A stretch of DNA of 64,000 nt from contig NZ_JMIB01000038.1 in NCBI RefSeq assembly GCF_000695255.1, positions 124,001 to 188,000 on the forward strand. Reading direction: 5' to 3'. A program made the position numbers and the translations under genes. Under the pieces are notes generated by a model. That model saw only the letters and a program-made list of their open reading frames with translations, ran no database searches and was not told the origin of the DNA. Source of the DNA: Photobacterium galatheae (lineage in GTDB: Bacteria; Pseudomonadota; Gammaproteobacteria; Enterobacterales; Vibrionaceae). Of this stretch, positions 1 to 8,764 are shown piece by piece; positions within the stretch are counted from its first letter, which is position 1; each line of letters begins with the position of its first letter.

Positions 1-939
1 CACCCGGTTGGATTTACTGCGGCACTGATTGGCCACCAGCAATCGCCGTTGATGCGCACTCACATGCTGATGCTGCCACAGGTTCAGAACCCGCAAAGCG
101 TTCAGGCTTTGATCATGCAGCATCAGACACACATCCGCTTCCGCCGCCAGCGTTCGGCAGGCCGGATCGCGCAAATCCGGAATATCCACAATCACGGTAC
201 TGTAATGACCGGCCACCATGGCAACACTGCGCACAACATCCTGTCCTTGAGTTGCTTCCGGATCGCCGCTCTGGGCGTAAAACAGATGCAAGCCTTCATC
301 GAGCTGATGCGCTGCATGCTCCAGCAGGGTTTCATCCAGCCGCTCAGCATCCGTAAAAATGGAGTGCCGGGATGGCTCATAATCCGCCCCGAGTAAAATC
401 GGATGCGCACTGTGAAAAGCATTCAGATCCAACAGCGCTACCTGCTGATGGTGTTCTGTAGCCAGCAGCCAGGCCAGGTTCGCGGCGATTGTACTGGTGC
501 CAACACCACCGCCAGTCCCGACCACGGCAATCACCCGGCCACGACGCAAAGGTGCGACAGCCGGGCGTGCCAGTAACGCCAGCAGGCTCAGACGCAGAGC
601 ATCGGCATCCAGCGGCGTGGCGTGATAGTCGCTGACCCCAAGCTGGATCAGGCGACGGTACAGATTCAAATCCTGACGCTGCCCCAGTACCACCAGCTTC
701 ATGGTCGGCGGGCAGCACTGCGCCAGTTCAGACAGCGCCGTATCCAGATGACGGCAATTACCGGCATCTACCACCAGAATATCCGGCGCTCCATGTTTCA
801 GGCAGTGTGCCCGCGCCGTTTGCAGATCGCCTTTGGTCACCGTCAGTGTCACATCCGGCAACTGGGTTCCGATCTGCGCCAGGGTATCTCTGGTCGCTTC
901 ATCCTGTGCAAAAACGACCAGTGTCTGTTGTTCACTCAT
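1..939 (-). CDS. tadZ: TadZ/CpaE pilus assembly ATPase, 3' part outside window
   Basis: Partial gene. It starts at the ATG at 939 and reads open for 313 codons to the window edge, so the C-terminus is missing. The N-terminal ~120 residues look like a receiver-type domain (GAPDILVVDAGN, then SDYHATPLD). Next comes a ParA/MinD-like domain with a deviant Walker A (GTGGGVGTST at about residue 139) and VALLDLNAF and VIVDIPD segments. TadZ/CpaE proteins position the Tad pilus machine at the cell pole. The gene lies four bases after the upstream lipoprotein gene, in the order flp-tadV-cpaB-rcpA-lipoprotein-tadZ that is usual for tad loci; tadA, tadB and tadC presumably follow outside the window. The Walker A has no canonical lysine before T/S, as in many TadZ proteins. 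Confidence 0.88.
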   Translation of the reverse strand, partial: MSEQQTLVVFAQDEATRDTLAQIGTQLPDVTLTVTKGDLQTARAHCLKHGAPDILVVDAGNCRHLDTALSELAQCCPPTMKLVVLGQRQDLNLYRRLIQLGVSDYHATPLDADALRLSLLALLARPAVAPLRRGRVIAVVGTGGGVGTSTIAANLAWLLATEHHQQVALLDLNAFHSAHPILLGADYEPSRHSIFTDAERLDETLLEHAAHQLDEGLHLFYAQSGDPEATQGQDVVRSVAMVAGHYSTVIVDIPDLRDPACRTLAAEADVCLMLHDQSLNALRVLNLWQHQHVSAHQRRLLVANQCRSKSNRV

Positions 940-942
940 GAC

Positions 943-1551
943 TTATTCCCCCGTGGTGCTCTGGCTGCTGGCATGTTTAATCTTGTCGTCATACAGACGC
1001 TGCACGGCACCGATATCCAGTGCACTCGAAGTAACTTCATAGTCAGCCCCTTTATCCCAGTGCGCTGTGGTTGTCATGGCACGATACTGGTTACGCTTCA
1101 GCAGACAGGCATTCACCGAGACCGCAATCGGTCCCTGCTGGTAACGACAGGTATTCGGCATCAGCGCCACATTCAGATCGACCTGATAATCTGCCTGATT
1201 GTCAGGAATAAAATTCACCACCGTTGGGATCGCCAGCAATTCACTCAGTTGTGAGGACAGCGCCTGTGTATTCAGCGGCTGCGGATTCAGCGACTGAGCC
1301 GGGCCGGAAATACTCACTTTGAGCACGCCTTCCTCCAGCCGCTCCGCCAGCGGACGAACGACAGCCGTTAATGATGGCTGCACCTGTGCCGCAGCCACCC
1401 GGTACTGCGCCGACGCCTGATAGGTCGTGGTCATCTGATCACCGGCGTTCCAGTGATCCAGCCGATCAACACAGCCGGTCATCGTCATGACCCCTGCCAC
1501 ACACGGCAGGGCGAACAATCTTGCATTCCGTTTCATTATCTTTCCCGACAT
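943..1551 (-). CDS. Tad-locus outer-membrane lipoprotein (RcpB/CpaD position)
   Basis: A 202-aa protein with a basic N-terminus, a hydrophobic stretch and a lipobox-like VMTMTGC, so probably a lipoprotein. It lies between rcpA and tadZ, the place of the RcpB or CpaD lipoprotein thought to help the secretin pore. Its start ATG overlaps the rcpA stop (TGATG), which points to translational coupling. A second in-frame ATG five codons later (MKRNARLF) is also possible. Sequence similarity to CpaD is weak by eye, so the role rests mainly on position and the lipoprotein signal. The C-terminal tail is polar and rich in S/T/Q. Confidence 0.7.
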   Translation of the reverse strand: MSGKIMKRNARLFALPCVAGVMTMTGCVDRLDHWNAGDQMTTTYQASAQYRVAAAQVQPSLTAVVRPLAERLEEGVLKVSISGPAQSLNPQPLNTQALSSQLSELLAIPTVVNFIPDNQADYQVDLNVALMPNTCRYQQGPIAVSVNACLLKRNQYRAMTTTAHWDKGADYEVTSSALDIGAVQRLYDDKIKHASSQSTTGE

Positions 1552-2936
1552 CAGTAGCTGTAGCCGTACTGGCCAAAAAGGGTGGTATTTTCAGCACCCG
1601 GCGCGTTCATGTCGCCGAAGTCACTGAAGAAAAGTCGTTCAAACCGGCTTGGCGGACGGAAATAGTCCAGCGGGGTTGCCAGTTCCAAAGGATTACTGGT
1701 CGGTTCGACCAGACGGGCTGTCGCAATAATCACCAGCTCACTTTCGCCTTCTTCAAAAGACGTGCTGCTGAAAAATGGCGCTAAAAATGGAATTTCCCCC
1801 AACAGCGGCAGCGCTTCGACATTCTGGTTGCGGTAGCTGCGCACCAGCCCGGCCAGGGCAAAACTCTGCCCGTCAGCCAGCTCGACTGTGGTGGTGGTCC
1901 GGCGGGTTTCAATCCCGGGCACAACCACGCCACCAATCGAGACGCTGTTTTCACGGCTGAGCGTCGAAACTTCCGGCGACACCGTCAGGCTGATGCGTTT
2001 GTTACTGAGCAGTGTCGGGGTCAGGCCCAGGGAAATCCCGAAGTTCTTAAACTCGATCTCTGGGCCATCGTCGCCATTGCCCACCGGGAACGGAAATTCA
2101 CCACCGGACATAAAAGTGGCGGCTTCGCCGGATTTCGCCGTCAGATTCGGTTCCGCCAGCACAGTCACCAGATTGTTCTGAACCAGCGCATCAATGATGG
2201 CGTCAATCTGAACCGTATTTTTATCGAGAATATTATTGTCTGATGGCGTCGGATACAGGTTGCCCGGTGAAACGCCCAGTTGCAGATATTTGCCAATCGC
2301 ACTCCAGCGCATCCCCAGCTGTTCGCTGGTGGAACGCTCCATCTCGATAATTCGCACGGAAATATTAATCTGATCCGATCCCGCCAGACGCAGCCGGTTC
2401 ACCACGTGCGGATACTGGGCACCGCCCCCGCCGGGCACTGCATCTTCCGGGCGCTCATTGGTGGAGCGCTCCCGGTTCTGCTGAGTCTGCGACTCATCAT
2501 CCGAGAACAGCCCTCTGGCAAAACCTGATGCCATCGACAGAATATCGTGGGCCTGCTGCGCGCTGGCGACATCACCCGAAACAATGATGGCTTTTGCAGC
2601 GTATTCAAAAGTCAGCGGGGTATCCGGAAATGCCCGTTTGGCCGACTGTTCCAGTTCGGACAGATCTGCCACGACCCGCACTTCATAGTGGCCGAGTGTC
2701 CGGCCCTGATGTCCGGTGATCACCAGATCGGTTTTGCCGACCGTCATGCCGTAAATCAGCAAATGCTGCTCAGACGGACTGTGCAGTTTGGCCACTTCAC
2801 CATTGGCAATAAATACATCTTTCACCGGCTGCTCAAAGCGCAGCAGACGGGATTGATCCGGCTTGAGCACGATAGATTGCGCTGCCTGAACCTGAGCGGC
2901 CAGCACAGCAAAAAGAGTCAGAAAGAAAACACGCAT
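1551..2936 (-). CDS. rcpA: RcpA/CpaC, Tad pilus secretin
   Basis: A 461-aa outer-membrane secretin for the Flp pilus. The signal peptide ends near AAQVQAAQS. An N-terminal pilus-secretin domain follows (residues ~20-90; SRLLRFEQPVKDVFIANGEV), then a BON-like segment (~95-135) and the C-terminal secretin domain (~250-430). Typical secretin strings are visible: VLAEPNLTAKSGEAATFMSG, GISLGLTPTL and VVVPGIETRRTTTTVELADG. The region around residues 150-180 is low in complexity (Q, N, E and G rich). It sits 12 bp after cpaB. A paralogue, 385 aa long, lies in the second tad locus at 52738. Confidence 0.93.
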   Translation of the reverse strand: MRVFFLTLFAVLAAQVQAAQSIVLKPDQSRLLRFEQPVKDVFIANGEVAKLHSPSEQHLLIYGMTVGKTDLVITGHQGRTLGHYEVRVVADLSELEQSAKRAFPDTPLTFEYAAKAIIVSGDVASAQQAHDILSMASGFARGLFSDDESQTQQNRERSTNERPEDAVPGGGGAQYPHVVNRLRLAGSDQINISVRIIEMERSTSEQLGMRWSAIGKYLQLGVSPGNLYPTPSDNNILDKNTVQIDAIIDALVQNNLVTVLAEPNLTAKSGEAATFMSGGEFPFPVGNGDDGPEIEFKNFGISLGLTPTLLSNKRISLTVSPEVSTLSRENSVSIGGVVVPGIETRRTTTTVELADGQSFALAGLVRSYRNQNVEALPLLGEIPFLAPFFSSTSFEEGESELVIIATARLVEPTSNPLELATPLDYFRPPSRFERLFFSDFGDMNAPGAENTTLFGQYGYSY

Positions 2937-2948
2937 GTGAGGAAAGCC

Positions 2949-3875
2949 TTAATTGGATGAGCCGGACGCTTTGTCCTGGTTTGCTTTGGCATCGTCCGCC
3001 GATTTGCCGTAGGCAATACGAACACCGTGGGTCGGAATTGCTTTCGGATTATGGTTCTGGGAGACCTGTTCCGCCCAGACCACCTTTTGTGCCGCTGATT
3101 CCTTGTGTGCCAGTGCCGGACGGCGTCCACGCAGAACCAGTGACAGATCCCCGAGCTTATTGGCCAGCAGCAGTTTTGCCGCTTCTTCTGGCAACAGTTC
3201 AAAGGTGACATTGACCAGATCAAAACTTTGCTGACCCTGTGCTGCCATACCGTGCTGACCGAGATCGATCAACTGAGCTTCAATCGCCAGCAGCTTGATG
3301 TCCGACAGCACCTGCTCAGCAGACAATCCGGAGACCGTTTCACCGCCCACCAGCTTGCCGGCATTCTGGTTTTGGCTGGTCAGAATGACATCCACCCGGT
3401 TGCCCGGACGCAGCAAGCCATGGCTGACCGCTTCCGGGGTCAGAGCCAGTGTCACGGCCCGGGTGCCCGGTGCCATCATGGCCGACAGATAATGGCTCTG
3501 CTCCGGACGAATCACATCTTCAGCCGACAGGATCTGGCCTGTCTGTACCGATCGGGTGATCAGGCTGCCGGACAGTTTCTCTGGCTGAATAAAGCCCTGG
3601 AGGAACAGACCCGGCAGATTACCTTCATCAGCCGCCGGTAAGTCTGCCCAGCGCAAATCTTCGGTACGCAGCAATGCTCCGGCCTGCAGCGGACGCGATG
3701 CCACCAGAATCCGGGCTCGGTTTAACGCCGGTTCAGGTGCAGTACCGGCCTTCTCTGACAAGGGATTAGCCTCATGCTGAACCACTTCAGCAGACCCGTT
3801 CCCCTGAAGCCAGACAAAAGCAAGGGCCGTCAACAGCGCACCCGTCGCGATGACAAATAACAGAAATTTTTTCAT
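2949..3875 (-). CDS. cpaB: RcpC/CpaB, Tad pilus assembly protein
   Basis: A 308-aa protein with one N-terminal membrane segment (residues ~4-24) followed by a SAF domain (ARILVASRPLQAGALLRTED) and the RcpC/CpaB domain (GTRAVTLALTPEAVSHGLLR, GNRVDVILTSQ). CpaB/RcpC proteins are periplasmic or inner-membrane anchored parts of the Flp secretion channel and act with the RcpA secretin. The C-terminal tail is charged and disordered in appearance. The ATG at 3875 is preceded by a plausible ribosome binding site in the 31-bp gap after tadV. The gene is part of the minus-strand tad operon. Confidence 0.88.
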   Translation of the reverse strand: MKKFLLFVIATGALLTALAFVWLQGNGSAEVVQHEANPLSEKAGTAPEPALNRARILVASRPLQAGALLRTEDLRWADLPAADEGNLPGLFLQGFIQPEKLSGSLITRSVQTGQILSAEDVIRPEQSHYLSAMMAPGTRAVTLALTPEAVSHGLLRPGNRVDVILTSQNQNAGKLVGGETVSGLSAEQVLSDIKLLAIEAQLIDLGQHGMAAQGQQSFDLVNVTFELLPEEAAKLLLANKLGDLSLVLRGRRPALAHKESAAQKVVWAEQVSQNHNPKAIPTHGVRIAYGKSADDAKANQDKASGSSN

Positions 3876-3906
3876 GGTTGGAACTCTCAGGGATTTATTC
3901 AGCCCA

Positions 3907-4401
3907 TCATGGAAAGATGATCAAGGGAGTCGAGATCAAAGAAGTTGAGATCAACGGCATCGAGATCAACGGCGTCGCGCTCAATGCGCCCAGCGTGATC
4001 GCCACCCCGTAAGGCACGGTGCACGCAGCAGAATGCGCAGGCTGCCATGTCGGAAACCAGCGATTCCGCGCCAGATAAATCAGACTCAGTCCACCGCCAA
4101 AGACGGCGGTCATCAGCAGACAGGCCAGCCAGTGCTCCTGAGCGGCATAAAGGCAGACGGCCAGCAGCTTGCTGTCGCCTGCCCCCAGCCATCCTTTGGC
4201 AAATGCTGCCAGTCCGGCAAACAGGCAGGCCAGAGATATCAAGACCTGCATACCGCTGAACGGCACCAGCATGACCGCAATGATCAGCAAGACCACAATC
4301 GCCAGATTGGGGATCCGTCGCTCGGTGACATCCGTGACCACCAGCCAGGAAAACATCAGCGCAGCCAGCCCCTGAGCGACAGTGACGCCCGGATCAGCCA
4401 T
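3907..4401 (-). CDS. tadV: TadV/CpaA prepilin peptidase
   Basis: A 164-aa polytopic A24 aspartic peptidase that cleaves and matures the Flp prepilin. The two catalytic aspartate motifs are visible: D24 in DVTERRIPN and D76 in the GxGD motif GAGDSKL. About four to five hydrophobic segments surround them. The gene starts inside the end of flp (8-bp overlap), which suggests coupled translation. The last ~25 residues are odd: a degenerate 5-residue repeat (variants of TPLIS) encoded by a 15-bp DNA repeat, beyond the conserved fold. Confidence 0.9.
   Translation of the reverse strand: MADPGVTVAQGLAALMFSWLVVTDVTERRIPNLAIVVLLIIAVMLVPFSGMQVLISLACLFAGLAAFAKGWLGAGDSKLLAVCLYAAQEHWLACLLMTAVFGGGLSLIYLARNRWFPTWQPAHSAACTVPYGVAITLGALSATPLISMPLISTSLISTPLIIFP
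3914..3988. repeat. 15-bp degenerate tandem repeat in tadV 3' end
   Basis: About five 15-bp units built around GAGATCAA, at 3914, 3929, 3944, 3959 and 3974. They encode the repetitive C-terminal tail of TadV. The 15-bp unit keeps the reading frame, so changes in copy number would only alter tail length. The first unit also contains ATGATCAAGGG, which resembles an RctB 12-mer. Confidence 0.7.
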
Positions 4402-4594
4402 TTTCGCCGATATTCAGATCTTGAATGATCGCTTCAAACTTGGCTTTCAAAGCGGTCACAAAAACCCCGTCCGAACCAAAAATCGCCAGAATTCCCGCAG
4501 CCAGCCCCGCGGCGAGAATGCCGTATTCAATGGCGGTAGCGCCCGTTTCATCTTTCAGGTAACGCTGAATCATTTTGGCTGAGAACACACTCAT
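4394..4594 (-). CDS. flp: Flp-type pilin precursor, tad locus 1
   Basis: A 66-aa major pilin subunit. A short positively charged leader ends in Gly; cleavage by TadV is expected at G|ATAIEYG, the Flp signature, followed by a hydrophobic helix (ILAAGLAAGILAIFG). The ATG at 4594 has GGAG six bases upstream; an in-frame GTG directly before it is a less likely start. This is the first gene of the minus-strand tad operon, and its promoter must lie in 4598-4800, where a Fur-like site is also found. A second, divergent flp is at 50510. Confidence 0.92.
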   Translation of the reverse strand: MSVFSAKMIQRYLKDETGATAIEYGILAAGLAAGILAIFGSDGVFVTALKAKFEAIIQDLNIGENG

Positions 4595-4631
4595 CACTTA
4601 CTCCATCAGTGGATAAAAAAACCGATGCGAA

Positions 4632-4646
4632 TGATATTGATTATCA
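4632..4646. promoter_or_regulatory. Candidate Fur box between flp and DUF1566 lipoprotein gene
   Basis: TGATATTGATTATCA matches the 7-1-7 Fur consensus TGATAAT-N-ATTATCA at all but one position and contains the perfect palindrome ATTGAT-T-ATCAAT. It lies in the divergent promoter region, 38 bp upstream of flp and about 160 bp upstream of the lipoprotein gene, so it could act on either. The rest of 4598-4807 shows no gene. Confidence 0.5.
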
Positions 4647-4807
4647 ATACATGTTTCAATAGTATCTGCGCCAAACCGGCAAAAAATCGCTAAGTCAGCA
4701 TCAATCAAAGACAAATTCCGAGTCAGTCATGACCCAACGGGCTGAAGTGACCCCATCAGATCATGGCTGTCTGGCGAAAAGCGACCAGAACAAGGAAAAC
4801 CAGTGAA

Positions 4808-7795
4808 GTGAACATTTTTTCAAAAATTACGTGGCGGGGATGCATTGCCGCCGTGCTCCTGACCGGGCTCAGCGGCTGCAATGTTGAACCGGTTCGCGGC
4901 AGTGACGCGGCCAGTTCCGGCACATCATCAACCACAATTCCGGATTCAGGAAAACCGACGCCCCCGACAACAGGTCAAACGCCGGATCCTCGTCCTGATC
5001 CGGTCACCCCGCCTACACCGGATCCGGAACCAAACCCGATCACAGCCATCACCTTGTCAGGTGCCGTCCTCGGCGATCGGGGGCAGCAGTATCAGGTCCG
5101 GCTGAGTGACGGCAAGTCAGTGCTCGAAACCCGGACAACGGACAATGGCGCATATCAGTTCGAGATCACTCTCCGACAATGGCAGCGTCAGTCGGCGCTG
5201 AGCCTGACGGCGACCGACAAAGATGACCGTCAGATGGTGTTCCGTCAGTCGCTGCCCAGTCTCGACGAACTCTTACTGCGAGACGGTGACAACAATCAGC
5301 TGATTGACGATCAGGAACTGCTGGCGCTCGCCTTGTCTCCGGCCAGCATCGCGTTCGATGCGGTTGCACAGCATTTACTGAACAAAACCACGCTCAGTCA
5401 GGACGAACGAGTGACCGTCAAAAGACAAATGGCCGCCGATGCGACATTCAATCAGACACTGGTCCGCGATTTGTCACAACTGCTGGCCGAGACCCAAGCC
5501 AAACCCGCAGACAGTGAATCTGCGGCGTTGCCTTTACTGGGCCTGACACAGTCACAGCTTGCGGCACAGCTGATCAGGGACAAGTCAGCTTCCCCATCAC
5601 GGACGCTGACGGAGCTTTACCTGAAACGGGCTGAAACCCTGGGTATCACGCTCAACGAACACACGGAAAACCAACTCAATACCGCGCTGGAAAACGGCAA
5701 AACGCTCCATACGCTGAGCGCGGAATACCGCTGGCAGGAATCTTTTTATCCTGAATACACCCTCACGCTGAGTGGCCAGTTTCCGGCAGCACTGCAGGAT
5801 GCACGGATCAGTGTGCTGATCGGCGCCAAACCCAATGATGACACGCGGGGTGAGCACTACTACAAGCCTGCGCGGCCACACCGGGTGATCCCGCTGAGAC
5901 TGTTGGATGACAGCGGCCGGCAGAGCAAGCGGCTGGATGCCCATGGTCAGCAAAGCTACAGAGCGACGCTGCAACTCAATGACACAGCGGGGGCAATCAG
6001 CCAGTGTGCACCGGGTCATACCGGTGAATCCTGGGAGGGACTGATTACAGATGACAACCTGCAGGATCTGCTGACCCTGCAGATCGTGGATCAGACGTCT
6101 CACGTAGAATTGCGCTCAGTACTCGGGCCATTGTGCGAACTGCTCGCGCTCGACAACAACCAAGACGGGACGCTGGACAGTACGGAGTACGCCCGGACGA
6201 ACGTGGGATATATCTCGACGGCGCAGGAAGTGCTGCTGAAAAAAGTCACGCTGGCCAGTTATGGCTCGTTTATTGACTGGAAACCGCTGACCATTGCAGC
6301 CATCGACCAATTCCAGGCCGGATTTCCCCGCCAGCAGACCGAACTGCTGGCCGCTTTCGCTGCGATGCAGGCCAAGCAGTCGCTGTTTGGTCAACGGGTT
6401 GACCTGATTGAAAGCGCCGGTTTCTATCAGGATTTGCTGAAATTAGTGAATATCAATATGCAGGCCCAATATAGTATTGTGTCAAACAATCATCTGGTGC
6501 CAACCCTGAATATTCTGCAGTCACAGATGGGGGAAAACGCCGGCTTTGCTGACCTGCTGATTCAGTATCCAGATCGGAATGTCTCGCACATCATCAAAGA
6601 AGCGACCGGCCTGCTGGCTGATTCTGTCCCGGATGCTCCCTACTTCCACAATCAGCCGCCACCGGGCCGCTGGGTGCAGGTCTACCCAAACAGCCATCTG
6701 GCCCCGGTTTGTCAGTCCAGCGGCCAGATCAGCTACGATCAGGTCACCGGGATTGCCATCATCGGCCAGGGGATTGATCAGGCAACCGGGCATTTCTGGC
6801 TGACACTGGACTGGCCGGCACAGGATTATGTCAGTGAATATACCCTGGCATGGGACACCGGCAATTTCAGCACCGCTGAAGCCGCCGCCCACCGTCAGCA
6901 AACGACGCAGACCCGCATGACCATTCGCGGGCTGGAAAAATGGCAGCCGTACCAGCTCCGTATCGGGACGCCCAACGGCAGCCTGAGTGCCGCGATCCAC
7001 TATACGCCGGGGAAAACCGTGCTCAATGACACCCGGATCACCAAGGGGGTTCTGGGGGATGACAGCACCCGTGGACGGGACACCCAGAATCAGTGCAATC
7101 CGGTGAGTGGTCTGGCCTATAACAGTAACCGGGATGGTGAACTGGGCGCGCGATATGTCAAGCTCGATGCTCAGGGAGAACGCCTGCCCCGTCAGGATCT
7201 GGCCTGGAAGCAGCTGAAATTCAGTTGTGTTGCCGATGCCAACACCGGTCTGATCTGGGAAACCAAGTCAGCAACGGATCTTGAAAACCCGACCCTTCAT
7301 GATGACCGCTTCTACTTTGCTATGGACGCCACAGCGCATCCAGTACCCTTCAATGGCACCTGCTATAACCCGGATTCAGGCAAACTGGTCTCTGAACGTT
7401 CACAGTGCAATGCTGCCAGTCAGCTGGCCTGGGTCAATGCCAGCAAACTTTGCGGCTTGGATAACTGGCGACTGCCGACACAGGCAGAGCTGTATGGTCT
7501 GATGAATCTTCAGGGTGATCAGGCCATTGCGCTGGATACCAACTATTTCCCGAATCATGCCGGCCTGAAAACCACCTACTTTGACTGGAAAGATGATCAA
7601 GGGAAAACCCACTACGAACAGATTTACCGAAGCTTCTGGACGGCTGACCGACACCCGCTTGCAGAAAAAGCACTGACCCGAACGGTCAGAACACTCACAC
7701 AGCGCAGTAATGGCATGACCCCAAATCAGGAACCCCATCTCATCATGCTGGTCAGTGACGGCTTCCAGACCCGAGAATCAAGGACAACACAATGA
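4808..7795 (+). CDS. Large surface lipoprotein with C-terminal DUF1566 (Lcl-type) domain
   Basis: About 995 aa if started at the GTG at 4808, chosen because AAGGA lies 11 bp upstream and because a clean lipoprotein signal follows (lipobox LSGC, Cys at residue 24). An ATG at 4763 would add 15 residues. Order: lipobox; Pro/Asp-rich linker (~45-85); a carboxypeptidase-regulatory-like beta domain (~90-150); a long unrecognised middle; a fibronectin-like stretch near residues 650-760; and a C-terminal DUF1566/Lcl domain with NWRLPTQAELYGLMN. Domains of this type occur in secreted or surface proteins of Gram-negative bacteria; exact function is unknown. It overlaps the next gene by 4 bp (ATGA), so the pair is an operon, divergent from the tad genes. 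Confidence 0.75.
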   Translation: MNIFSKITWRGCIAAVLLTGLSGCNVEPVRGSDAASSGTSSTTIPDSGKPTPPTTGQTPDPRPDPVTPPTPDPEPNPITAITLSGAVLGDRGQQYQVRLSDGKSVLETRTTDNGAYQFEITLRQWQRQSALSLTATDKDDRQMVFRQSLPSLDELLLRDGDNNQLIDDQELLALALSPASIAFDAVAQHLLNKTTLSQDERVTVKRQMAADATFNQTLVRDLSQLLAETQAKPADSESAALPLLGLTQSQLAAQLIRDKSASPSRTLTELYLKRAETLGITLNEHTENQLNTALENGKTLHTLSAEYRWQESFYPEYTLTLSGQFPAALQDARISVLIGAKPNDDTRGEHYYKPARPHRVIPLRLLDDSGRQSKRLDAHGQQSYRATLQLNDTAGAISQCAPGHTGESWEGLITDDNLQDLLTLQIVDQTSHVELRSVLGPLCELLALDNNQDGTLDSTEYARTNVGYISTAQEVLLKKVTLASYGSFIDWKPLTIAAIDQFQAGFPRQQTELLAAFAAMQAKQSLFGQRVDLIESAGFYQDLLKLVNINMQAQYSIVSNNHLVPTLNILQSQMGENAGFADLLIQYPDRNVSHIIKEATGLLADSVPDAPYFHNQPPPGRWVQVYPNSHLAPVCQSSGQISYDQVTGIAIIGQGIDQATGHFWLTLDWPAQDYVSEYTLAWDTGNFSTAEAAAHRQQTTQTRMTIRGLEKWQPYQLRIGTPNGSLSAAIHYTPGKTVLNDTRITKGVLGDDSTRGRDTQNQCNPVSGLAYNSNRDGELGARYVKLDAQGERLPRQDLAWKQLKFSCVADANTGLIWETKSATDLENPTLHDDRFYFAMDATAHPVPFNGTCYNPDSGKLVSERSQCNAASQLAWVNASKLCGLDNWRLPTQAELYGLMNLQGDQAIALDTNYFPNHAGLKTTYFDWKDDQGKTHYEQIYRSFWTADRHPLAEKALTRTVRTLTQRSNGMTPNQEPHLIMLVSDGFQTRESRTTQ

Positions 7796-8505
7796 AAAAA
7801 GCAGCGATTTTGATCATTGGCCTGTCGGCCATGTACTCAGCACAGGCCAGTGACAACTTACAACGTATCTGTACGGCTGGATATCAGGATGACACCGAAC
7901 GGTTTGAGGCCCAGACTCTCAGCACCAGCGCAGGAGATCTGAAAGTGATCAATGACCGGCAAACCGGGCTGCAGTGGCAGTTCTGCCCGCTGGGGCAACA
8001 ACTCAGTGCCGATCAGATGTCCTGCACCGGCGATGCGACCATCGTACGCGACACCAGCAGCCAGATGGGAGCAATGGCCAGTCAGGCCGTGCTGATCGGA
8101 AATGAAAATAGTCGCTTGGGAACACAACAGCACGCCTGGCGGGCACCCAATGTGAATGAGTTGATGAGTCTTCTGAATCCGGCCTGTTCCCCTGCCCTCT
8201 TTGCTTCATTGGGTTATCCGAAAAAGACCCTCGCGGAACTGAAAGCACTCAAAGCCATTGCCGATGACTGGCACCATCAGCCGGATGAAATCAGAAATCA
8301 GGCGAATTCAGTCTTAGTCAATCACACTTCACTGTATTTCGTGAGTGACAGCTGGGGGGACGATGAACAATACGCCGTGATCAGTTTCAGTAACTACAAC
8401 TTCAATCTGGTCGAAGAAATCTATCCCAATCACAACGGGCACGCGAACTATCAGGATCACAACATCTGGGGAGGATTCCTGCGGCTGGTTCGGGAAATCC
8501 CCTGA
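7792..8505 (+). CDS. Secreted DUF1566-domain protein
   Basis: A 237-aa protein with an N-terminal signal peptide (cleavage near YSAQAS). The rest resembles a single DUF1566/Lcl C-terminal domain: DRQTGLQWQFC near the start, WRAPNVNELMSLLN in the middle and SDSWGDD followed by GGFLRLVRE at the end. Several cysteines could form disulfides. It is translationally coupled (ATGA) to the large lipoprotein gene before it, which carries the same domain, so the two may act together at the cell surface. A short perfect hairpin (8-bp stem, 8514-8536) follows the stop but has no T-tract. Confidence 0.7.
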   Translation: MKKAAILIIGLSAMYSAQASDNLQRICTAGYQDDTERFEAQTLSTSAGDLKVINDRQTGLQWQFCPLGQQLSADQMSCTGDATIVRDTSSQMGAMASQAVLIGNENSRLGTQQHAWRAPNVNELMSLLNPACSPALFASLGYPKKTLAELKALKAIADDWHHQPDEIRNQANSVLVNHTSLYFVSDSWGDDEQYAVISFSNYNFNLVEEIYPNHNGHANYQDHNIWGGFLRLVREIP

Positions 8506-8547
8506 CAACCACAGATGCCACACCGGACGTGGCATCAGAAAACAGGC

Positions 8548-8576
8548 AAAAAAAAAGCGAGCCGGGACGGGCTCGC
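8548..8576 (-). terminator. Rho-independent terminator, minus strand
   Basis: GCGAGCC/GGCTCGC stem with a run of nine A on the plus strand (T-tract on the minus strand). It is about 190 bp beyond the rctB stop. The stretch 8577-8764 has no ORF but shows two small hairpins on the minus strand, so it could be a long rctB 3' UTR or a separate small RNA. Confidence 0.75.
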
Positions 8577-8764
8577 AACAAACTCACATATTGCATTTTC
8601 GAGAGACTCACAAGATAACTGACCCGCCATCCATGCCAGGCGTTACCTTTCTCATCGAAAGGGACAAAGGTTATATCGGGGTTTATTTTGGCTTTTTTTC
8701 AGCGTCAATTGTCATCACAATGTCAAAACTCGTTGATTTGACATAAAAACTTCGACATTCCTGT

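Noticed and set aside
377-718. 113-codon minus-strand ORF at the left edge
   Set aside because: It is a wrong-frame shadow; the real gene is the tadZ frame that runs open from 939 to the window edge.
8514-8536. Terminator for the DUF1566 genes
   Set aside because: A perfect 8-bp stem but no T-tract after it; kept only as a hairpin note.
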